Assembly (NCBI GenBank): GCA_963674495.2
Contig: CAXXLG010000002.1
Coordinates: 62,001-126,000, forward strand
DNA length: 64,000 bases
Source: RGIG3178 sp963674495
GTDB lineage: Bacteria > Bacillota > Clostridia > Christensenellales > QAND01
Direction: 5' to 3'
Both the position numbers and the translations under genes were made by a program. Below are positions 61,501 through 64,000 of the stretch, in pieces. How positions within the stretch are numbered: position 1 is the stretch's first letter; each line of letters begins with the position of its first letter. The notes beneath the pieces are model-generated. The model saw only the letters and a list, made by a program, of their open reading frames with translations, made no database searches and was not told the DNA's origin.

Positions 61501-63879
61501 GACGCTGATCTCGTATCCGTCGGTACCGTTCAATTGATCGGTCGCCGATTTGATGCCAAGGAAACTCTTGGCGCTCTGGCCCAGTTTGGCGCCTGCCGCG
61601 CCTAAAAGCATGGTCGCGATGTTCTTGACCTGCGTCATGGGCTGGCTTTCTGCATTCGAATCGCCAGCACCGGATTCGGATGAGGACACCGCGCTGGTGG
61701 TCACCCGCTCGTCCGACCATGAATCGATGGTAATGTCGCCGTACGCCCATAGCGACGCATCGCCTTCAACGCTTGCATTGACGCTGTTGATTACGACCGA
61801 GATGGCAAAGAATCCGCCGAACGTGTTGCCCGTCGTACCGGTGTTGGAACCGGTGGAGGACTGGTTGGCGGTGGTATCGCTGGTGGCCGGCGCCTTAGCG
61901 GACGACTTGGTGACAACGTTCACCTTGCCCCGTGCCAACAGATCGATGTTTCCATAATTGGAGATGATGTCACCCAGTACCTTGACATTCGAACTGGTCA
62001 CGACAACGGATACAGCCAGTGAGATGGGCAGCTTGCCCGCGGTGGCCGTCGTGGTCAGTGTGACATCAAGATCCGAGCGCAGTGAAACGCTGCCGTTGGC
62101 TGTGATGGAGGCGTTCTCGCCCACCGTTATGGAGGCGTCCGCCACCACCACAGCAACCGCTAGCGGTATAAACCATTTTGCTAAGGATGAATTGGATGCG
62201 GCAACGCTGACTACGGATTTGGCAACGGCTTCCACCGTGCCGCCCGCCGTGATGCTGCCCAGTATTTCGATATTGGCCGAGCCGACCTTGACGCTAACAA
62301 AGTTGAAGCCTTCGCCAATGGGCAGCAGCGCTTTTGTCTGCGAACTGCCCGCGTTCAGTATCACCGAGCCGGTAGCGATCACGTTTGCGTCCTCGGCAAT
62401 CTTGATGGACGCGTTGGTCACGATGTCCATCAGGCTGGCCTGGTATTCATAATCCGAAGGCAGGCCAAGATCGCCCGCCGAAATGGTAAACGTAATATCG
62501 TCGTCGTTCGCCGTCATGAAGATGTTCTGTCCAATTACGGTTCCCGTGATCTCGATGTTCTTCGCAACCAGGTTCAGGTTCATGTTCGCCGCGTCGAGGT
62601 TGCCGATTTTCAGGCTGCTCCCACCGTCGATGGTCAGGCTGGACAAAAAGCCGCCGCCTGTGACGATAAGGTTTAAGATCTCACCGATGGCGAGCATGTA
62701 ATTGGAGAACAGCTGGCTGGCAAGCAGCGTACCGCCCGCAATGTCCGCGGGATCGATGACAAACGTCGGCTTGTTCACGAGAAGGTCCGTATAGGTTTCA
62801 AAATCGGTCGCGCCGATTTGAAGCGTTTCCTCGCAGGTGTCCTGCAAAAGGATATCCGCGCCGCCGGATAAAAGCGAAGCGGAACTCGATCCGCCGTCCT
62901 TGAGCGTTCCGGTCAGGTGCAGGCGGTCCGTGCCGTCTCCGCCGTCGGCCGAAACGGTATCCGCCGCTTTCGACGCAGCGCTGTCGATGGTAACGGTATC
63001 GTCGCCGTTTCCGCCTTTGATATCAACAGAAGCACTGTCATTACGAACGGCGGTATCGGCTGCATTGAGCGAGATGGCATCGTCACCTTCCCCGCCTTCT
63101 ATTATAAGTTCATCCGTCTCGCCGTCCAGCGTCACGTCGATGTTGTCGTTCTCGTCTGTTCCGTATACGGTCAATGAACCGTCCGTGGCCGTGACCTTGC
63201 TGTCCAAAGATAAATACAGACCTGCCAGGACAACCTGGAGGCCGTTGATGTTGATATTGCCATTCACGTGCGCGCTTCCGCTGCCGCTTGCACTGATGGT
63301 GGTATGGTCAATGAGCTCGTCTTCAGCAGGTTGCTCATATGAATCGTCGGACAGGATGTATAATGTGAAGTCGTCGCCTACGCTGGCGGTGGACGCGTCG
63401 ATGTTGATATCGCCGTTGTACGTGCCCGCGAGCACTTTGATTGTCACCGAGTTGCTGTCCGCGCCCGCGTCGTTCATGGCCTGGTCGACCGCTTTCTGTA
63501 TCGCGTTGTCTACCAACACTGCGGGATCAGGATCGACGTCATTGTCAAAGGCAATTTCCTCATCCAAGACGTTCTCTTCGCCGCTGCCGTCGTCCTCCAC
63601 GTGCTCCACAATGACGGCGGAGCCTTCATTCGCTGTGACTTCGTCTGTCAGATTAACGTCATCGGCGCCGATATCAGCCGTCTCCGGCTCGGGTATGGCT
63701 TCCTCCGCAAACGCAACGCCGGGTGCGAAAAAGACAAAAACAAAGGCAAGCAGCACGCACAATACCGCTGCGAACAAACCCTGGCGTGTATGTCTTCTCC
63801 CAATCTCCAAGCTTCGGTTTTCCCTTCGTAAAACAACCGGCCCGTCCGTTGCATCCATATCGGCACACAGCCCACCCAT
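46501..63879 (-). CDS. Giant surface adhesin, N-terminal portion (5792 codons)
   Basis: The start is ATG 63879, with AAGGA eight bases upstream. A long basic leader is followed by a hydrophobic signal (GLFAAVLCVLLAFVFVFFAP) and a likely cut after AFA at residue 58. About residues 220-330 hold RTX-like nonapeptides (GGEGDDAIS, GGNGDDTVT). The body is a very long beta-helix built from modules like VGVGASFALNIV, then xIGxxAxITAxG and VTVxA. This style is seen in leukotoxin LktA-family filamentous adhesins. Inserts are six Bacterial_repeat-like domains (about 775-1455), acidic runs, a helical insert (about 1950-2150), two more Bacterial_repeat-like domains (about 2245-2435) and an Asn-rich segment (about 2675-2770). 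The frame ends in nonsense (RSPSHPCRMAM) only because of the frameshift. It is exported and probably mediates adhesion or aggregation. Confidence 0.9.
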   Translation of the reverse strand: MGGLCADMDATDGPVVLRRENRSLEIGRRHTRQGLFAAVLCVLLAFVFVFFAPGVAFAEEAIPEPETADIGADDVNLTDEVTANEGSAVIVEHVEDDGSGEENVLDEEIAFDNDVDPDPAVLVDNAIQKAVDQAMNDAGADSNSVTIKVLAGTYNGDINIDASTASVGDDFTLYILSDDSYEQPAEDELIDHTTISASGSGSAHVNGNININGLQVVLAGLYLSLDSKVTATDGSLTVYGTDENDNIDVTLDGETDELIIEGGEGDDAISLNAADTAVRNDSASVDIKGGNGDDTVTIDSAASKAADTVSADGGDGTDRLHLTGTLKDGGSSSASLLSGGADILLQDTCEETLQIGATDFETYTDLLVNKPTFVIDPADIAGGTLLASQLFSNYMLAIGEILNLIVTGGGFLSSLTIDGGSSLKIGNLDAANMNLNLVAKNIEITGTVIGQNIFMTANDDDITFTISAGDLGLPSDYEYQASLMDIVTNASIKIAEDANVIATGSVILNAGSSQTKALLPIGEGFNFVSVKVGSANIEILGSITAGGTVEAVAKSVVSVAASNSSLAKWFIPLAVAVVVADASITVGENASITANGSVSLRSDLDVTLTTTATAGKLPISLAVSVVVTSSNVKVLGDIISNYGNIDLLARGKVNVVTKSSAKAPATSDTTANQSSTGSNTGTTGNTFGGFFAISVVINSVNASVEGDASLWAYGDITIDSWSDERVTTSAVSSSESGAGDSNAESQPMTQVKNIATMLLGAAGAKLGQSAKSFLGIKSATDQLNGTDGYEISVESSTHGAITTPTKAKSGDPVTVKVKPDEGYILEALTYTYLPAGSGAHVTHSIDISSGSNEYSFTMPDAAVKIVAVFREKTESDPNDEDSGLGNLFDEDEDDEETLGLENLFDEGTSGTDEEEEETEEEDGTPGAYTVTVSDTLQNGSLIPGKTTGDTGNLIEITINPATGYQLKANTLTATTELDGRTSITTIIQNGSGQYILTMPAGNVVLSAEFETIPEGTTPATKSNSSAQVVGALSVSVVSNRNNAIIDTTGMIVSGGALALLANAVTQAVIVADGSPIKSSTTDTVGTPGGPEDPGDPGDEVTHPQEVPDKPIVIDTTVNGTVTFVSYGTDDKAAFTLEARQGYKLTVDSLTYTYINNVGTEVKQALTAGSGDNYYFTMPTDLPEGNKITINASFEADTHNITVDPSIADKVTAPANAKTGDTVTVTVTVEPGNKISSLQFNGTDITETDGVYTFVMPGVDVTITVSFEQKGTELEVADEAKPYITLSDTRADANETVTISITDLLTSEGKKIATLTVTVYNLDAFGEEIELETLTVTDNKFVVPGDLGPTNFIRVSATFEQKGFAVNVTPGTGGTVTAPARADSGETITIIVIPDEGYMLKANSLKVRRIESDRETIMTVTANDQGNFMHTLPTIAAGGTLTVEISAEFVADPNYTGTSTTTTQKKKTFALGVGIAVAVTTHINNAIIKNGIIQAASLTIKAVSGSESDKILSSVSAKAGYSQGDIGVGGAIAVHVASAKTRAVVMDGATLYLNDGADVTIQSSSTERYATNADAISSAYASTAGVGAGIAVAVIGVDVVAGIEDNADLYIVTGYTGTGFDRVAILGGALGSLTVEALHQSTEAVLAKAGSAGGVSVTPVLALLISGIYTVAYIGKSDQDLSLAGDVMISAKNAISREMAANAAASGGNVGVGAALCISVINDSAKSVLRRNTRARSVTIKAVSRSNLKSTSRAGSQGATSRKSSTASSSSSSSGESGDEEADKGEADKQADNSLSGGSNLSRLTGSQNTNPSAINSLSSNRQTPQTSEGNIQVAAGFNLNIHSNAAVACIEGAVVEAFIPEGETTNSEDETPAGSVVVMSQNDTDAAIYANASATRAKIGVGVAVAINIVTYKNIAYISGSTITANSLTVSATMIDDRKKDDEDEDEDEDEDLNIIETLVRQAIEELIADLAYEMGLGEFFDETGLGSFISDLTAEIVAKSAQTLLSGTGLENLISNDIDDKIEEKLGNLDGFDDELMEAVKNAILNMLLTMIAQKVSASFGTASDVPANNLTPGSAAEQAATQIANDLFSDFVDVNQLKTFLKGDVGAQLKTKATQILSDAGKALTTAALDALSGWLDLKIEVDDGSRTHTFVTQAVAGAGASSVGVAGSAAIAVIVGETKAYLADSTEVITYTITGDVNIEAIAKQKEDTVASSSVGSDGMADKNLTAGSSSDTGDGSSAGTQYDSQTNGSITVGATQNGKAEVSGSQSAGSTITITITPDEGYKLVAGSLKVTRGDTGAELTVSGSGPYTFTMPGDLEDSATITVAAQFEADPHNVSTVVTGGTGTITFTSPLTTTAAATGTAKMGDRILVTITPGDGQKLKDGSLTFTYTPQGGTPTTKQIVVVEDATKNIYVFYMPDADVVINAAFEADPNAGTTPTQDTKPTNSKGKTVGVGASFALNIVHMTVEATIGKGYNITCGTMDIFAKGQNDLSTVSVSGSDPLADSDGTSSSSSSSDKPKDISVDASVAVGLIYNTVVARVDENTTITTTGGDTVNANKTEYDTEEETEENADCVNYSQIAEQIGSTLTKASGFAVGGATAVGAAVAVNIAYSDVTAEFLGTGIVNGMAKLVAHTYDEDDSDAVATAMGADLERYLSKFRSGVDGAEKSTNDVMNGNYTNEDTTTTNNNNQTAGTINGELNNNNNTQEEGGTNNNQSNNNLPLSTNALNSQGTSTTGTPDDATGQAQGQVNNNVDPADNGSGGSSVPTSQGTQQQGQKIQVAAAVAVNITHHNASAILNGNFTASNIEVLADNDGNFKTRGTGIAMSLAQNSTSIAVGVGVSVNNNEANVTIGGTITANGDAADGKGNIEANAELTQNMDGDYRGLLGAQALAGAVSGSGNAAIGGALAIIISQAKTTVKVLESAVLNANGAINLAASDKSKLAVRAGALSVSTGAKVGVGASFALIYARNVVQAIVEDYVSITAKSLHMSALKKRVDFSDYQSAFGLDNLLTDSSNGNVPESEKGIIDISKKDGEEGYTLDINFSTDNVLDFIDILNFLSSTNYYAEAIAGAISGGSGQASVAGCMAMVFFFNTTQAIIGNHVTITATDDVTIEAKTDTTARMIAGALSASNSKVGVGVTIAALANSDTITAKIGEYTTITAGGAYEQIAKAVQDFMVITIAASVSGSGLGIGGAINAIVNLAEVQALVGAHTSITAHDDVNILADTDAFLLLVSLSLAVGGGNAAVGGTMAVVITQNITRAELSDYATLIKSIAGSVTVSAHTKEILISVLASASASSGTSVAGTLSVLVAQSITEALVGAHSTIQAAQDVLISAQAEAWMFVIAAALTASSNNAIGATVSVNVFLRTITARVGNYASIAAGRNAVVQALGKDITLLVTLAAGGSGSVAISGTIPVVVSLNTITAELGEHVSITAGDSIGVIADLNSNLFIIAGGLAASGTTAVGATISTAVVNNEITALIGYGSTLIAGGAVTSGAANAGISVPNREKKRRGITLSATASENIVLVSVSAAASGNVAVTGVINTLIVRNVIHAKAANNVTMRANGNSASYNDGGNTVVSTSDVTVEAEDESIIINLAGSLSASGTVGVGATVVVLVFSKDIEASVGTGGSIYAAGNVTVNADTLDVLTLLAVAFGGSGTVGVAGGVNALVFINKVNAKLGGGVMTPGNVTVSANTQSILVNVALTMGIGGAVGVVAVAIVTYFYNETIAQILENASVEALGDVVLRADSYEFVTNDGAGASGSGTVSVGGMLNVVITQVITKAMTGNNVHLTGKNVNVIATDDYDLIAVVVTAAVSGVVGVGVSALVSVAFNTVTAKIGENNIITATKNINVSAASDRRVITFVATAGGGQVGVAGSIAVIVVGSMLNDDAHDGIYTSNTDGDTTYSAMDPQSQTDGAFSSANSKAVGGYKPNQSMDEMLAGDGNNVDGLGVDGNEYGQDESGEGDMNDDLYDDTAEKSLGEPQGATVNGMELSDTTSAIVGAGSHLTAQGGNILVKSKDNTNIDAITGTLAIGLWCGVGVGLAVAIVSADVQAVVESGAALSASGDVTVLAMAGAADDDIPVLNDDAQEVNDKIKADILDSDISAVRMISITGGGGFVGVSVAIAALIVQTSTRAILAGDVTSADNVYVYTQANYGQILAVTLNASGGVVAVNGSITVVYFGGTVEAGIAGTANLSNVGNVEVVSSGITRALSAALAMSGGLVAVNAALALAINITRIDTYIGQGVVIDATSADIKVKSDFTVEADVLILSVAIGGAGVGVTVAIAINSPTCLTYIGKTPYGNPLATSEGANGYIRAHNIDVTNDIDGNVNVVGLGIAFGAGGGCNGTVALGFNRVIGYAAINQANIFSANTVNVTALMDGDTTVTATALVGGMCGQGASVVLAQIKTDNRAIVDVTGVTVHAQTLNVNAGTDAIPYDSKALAVAITGAAGVMTTALNFAIAINAASNRALVLGNKVSGVGKLDVDGTLNVYAHGVAKAYSIIAGATIGGININVAVSLAILEGVQEAKISGNARMEIGTATVKSEQNTNIPSYGFFDLFFDEGSNPDGAGVDSKRVNFDTMAQAYIFSAAAGIVAATASSATAIANATGRAKVSAADMVINNTLTIISEGCSVANAKIDNISISLVAVGILVGYAYAEGTFEAIFETTGDVVINGTLTVKTEYTAKAICNLTPGLGGFKLALVGVEGNAANAQVSTVAKAGIEGTGLLTAHKAITVLVDGTVSADASVAGVTVSAALVKIAVNIATAQLSAEQSAYIKNAHVVTTGSGDDGNVTVRAIYNTSASYDANGNAEVPEITSNIKGATATVGANNGPSVSLSYANIDTNVATAQSDSTSSAYLMGCSTDISGKLVVDSFGTSYANADIDTPDISLGIYNVAISATYAYADGTFKAYINSTGSQSGIHAQSILVNTAYAVKALAKVGPTGNISAAISLASATVNAAVSQARAKAYAYLYGSGDISSQSTLKILVNGNATAKAQAKRPTISVSLANLVANAAYADLLVEQKAYMNVSGTVTALGDVTVKSVYEAEDNQGAIATVGTPNGHSGVSVSLIEGSINIAIAKAALTNYTYITGGGSITARNITVQADSTTRATARAESSLTVGLIALGGMDAEAYTCDDTRSYIGNNTHITTTGTGSNGNVTVKADGDTTASALVQTPGSVTLASGSASNVEAHVGKSNDKQTVLAYVGTNANIQASGDVLIDAFNKGYATAVAEQGTNVSAIGVSKSVIPTKSYYLTKAYVDDGTVIEAKGDITVKAEDAPKAVTEVNATNIGILASADDMYAENRLNQRVYTFIGDNAMLSAGGGLSVLAISNASLSARTLANSGGIFSGGSLKAYNYLTRDTDVEIGDGTTLIADYGNLDVIAQSGLNDYLYASATGNSAGLVTISSAKAQNAVTSNTDTAVGMGVLIKDTFNTITIAAFTAEKNMQSVGDYGSAALSSNPSTKAYINDLTSNAKVQIATGSGTASKVIGKYVNIYAGVKDMYISCYTRAVTKGFHGTAHAESTADVYMNIEVAIGKAEIASYDKTNIVADATPTSSGTNIRAYASTSITAALGSITSKAITNGDIDAKLSLGGSAVITGANVNIYAQKFSGSISLTATGKRRALATKHITEEDNIDKTASTTVASGTVFNIYDAAAGIVIDIAEDGTYGGVRAVGIMNESKIWSVAGGVITISQITNPKAGRLFITASISGNKIYGQQYIPTIDIINHSDLDVVLRGIDVYNENYTYPSVYCSGSYNRNYMDRSADKSRRSPSHPCRMAM
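46530..46550 (-). other. Frameshift site joining the two halves of the giant gene
   Basis: The upstream frame reads YNRNYMDRSADK, then nonsense and TGA. The downstream frame is open from EPEITITSMQDGDVTVRG. The two join in phase if one base is missing around GACAAGAGCC. Both sides have the same composition and repeat style, and no start signal lies at the join. Confidence 0.8.
55560..55850 (-). repeat. Asn/Gln/Thr-rich low-complexity segment in the giant protein
   Basis: About 95 residues with runs such as TTTNNNNQT, ELNNNNNTQEE and NNNQSNNNLP interrupt the beta-helix. Repeated AAC/AAT codons make it prone to length change. Confidence 0.8.
56575..57145 (-). repeat. Two Bacterial_repeat-like domains in the giant protein
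   Basis: Two domains of about 90 residues show the pattern G-x-V-T-x-G-x-G-x-I, ITPDEGYKLVAGSLKV, YTFTMP and AAQFEADPHN. They resemble divergent InlB B-repeat (Flg_new_2) domains, here inserted in a beta-helix protein. Confidence 0.75.
58020..58080 (-). repeat. Poly-acidic tract in the giant protein
   Basis: Alternating Asp/Glu codons encode DDRKKDDEDEDEDEDEDL. A helical insert of about 200 residues without beta-helix features follows (EELIADLAYEMGLGEFF). Confidence 0.8.
59520..61530 (-). repeat. Six Bacterial_repeat-like domains in the giant protein
   Basis: Six domains of about 75-95 residues share GYEISVESSTHGAIT- or GFAVNVTPGTGGTVT-like starts, VKPDEGYILEAL or IPDEGYMLKANSL cores, and YSFTMPDAAVKIVAVF-type ends. 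Two acidic linkers (FDEDEDDEETLGLENLFDEG and TDEEEEETEEEDG) separate the first from the second, and a beta-helix module with a Pro/Gly linker separates the second from the third. Confidence 0.75.
62900..63190 (-). repeat. RTX-like Ca2+-binding nonapeptides in the giant protein
   Basis: Three or more GGxGxDxUx units are recognisable (GGEGDDAISL, GGNGDDTVTI, GGDGTDRLHL) around residues 230-320. In RTX proteins such turns bind Ca2+ and fold after export. Confidence 0.65.
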
Positions 63880-63890
63880 CCGTTACATCC

Positions 63891-63914
63891 TTAGGTGAAC
63901 CTATGATCTGCCAT
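63891..63914 (-). CDS. Seven-codon leader ORF before the giant gene
   Basis: ATG GCA GAT CAT AGG TTC ACC TAA is preceded by AAGGAG at good spacing. Its stop lies eleven bases upstream of the giant gene's ATG and overlaps the AAGGA ribosome site of that gene. Ribosomes ending here could reinitiate on, or cover, the giant gene's start. It may equally be accidental. Confidence 0.35.
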   Translation of the reverse strand: MADHRFT

Positions 63915-63953
63915 CCAATCTCCTTCGATTTTCGTTGATCCCCTGAGGAACAC

Positions 63954-63968
63954 ACGCATCTTATGCGT
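63954..63968 (-). promoter_or_regulatory. Small perfect palindrome upstream of the giant gene
   Basis: ACGCAT and ATGCGT flank three bases, 75 bases before the giant gene's ATG. It could be an operator or an early mRNA hairpin. The promoter itself probably lies at or beyond the window edge. Confidence 0.35.
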
Positions 63969-64000
63969 CGACAGCCAACTGATTGACTATACTGTATCGT

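Overview
The window looks like a chromosomal segment of an uncultured Gram-positive bacterium of the Clostridia type. The evidence is strong AGGAGG-type ribosome binding sites, frequent GTG/TTG starts, lipobox lipoproteins, solute-binding lipoproteins beside ABC permeases, and no outer-membrane genes. No tRNA, rRNA, CRISPR array, transposase or prophage gene was recognised. The assignment is by gene content only.

Layout. (1) 1-3.9 kb: the 3' end of an unknown gene, a CaxA-type cation/Ca2+ antiporter, an amidohydrolase-like pseudogene with two frameshifts, a small membrane protein and the stump of an SLC13-type permease. (2) 3.95-6.3 kb: a sulfur operon with an MBL-fold/double-rhodanese protein and two half-size YeeE/YedE permeases. 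(3) 6.7-8.0 kb: a zinc-ribbon membrane protein with hexapeptide repeats and a small lipoprotein; a paralogue of the lipoprotein lies at 14.8 kb. (4) 8.65-13.3 kb: a CDF metal exporter, then an arsenic-type operon. The operon holds an ArsR repressor with its own promoter and paired operators, an ArsP permease, a ferredoxin-DUF2703 fusion, a small CxxC redox protein and two different arsenate reductases. (5) 13.5-22.9 kb: housekeeping and stress genes (GlsB/YeaQ, DUF3298-like protein, RNase Z-like hydrolase, MGMT-like protein, AraC/GyrI regulator, SRAP protein, CorC-like CBS protein, nucleotidyltransferase, PanE-like reductase). (6) 23.2-25.7 kb: two glycosyltransferases, the first broken at an A9 tract. 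(7) 25.8-26.8 kb: an SdpR-like autorepressor with palindromic operators, a truncated sdpI and a decayed ferritin-like gene. (8) 27-30 kb: a two-component system followed by two small exported proteins. (9) 30.5-35.5 kb: a complete branched-chain amino acid ABC operon, livJHMGF. (10) 36-37.5 kb: a PadR/DUF4180 pair and a cupin.

(11) 37.7-63.9 kb, minus strand: about 26 kb, 40% of the window, is one enormous surface-protein gene. It is read here as two abutting frames of 5792 and 2935 codons separated by one single-base frameshift near 46540; restoring it gives about 8,720 codons. The protein has a signal peptide, RTX-like nonapeptides, a very long beta-helical adhesin body resembling the leukotoxin LktA/filamentous adhesin type, eight inserted Bacterial_repeat-like domains, acidic, Asn-rich and helical inserts, a Tyr-rich domain, a 37-unit solenoid with a strict two-unit alternation, a coiled-coil hairpin and a C-terminal membrane anchor without an LPXTG motif. 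A seven-codon leader ORF sits just upstream. This gene is the most striking object in the window.

Several genes (amidohydrolase-like, glycosyltransferase, giant adhesin) are broken by what looks like one missing base each. That may be real decay, phase variation at the A9 tract, or residual indel errors in the assembly; the sequence alone cannot decide.
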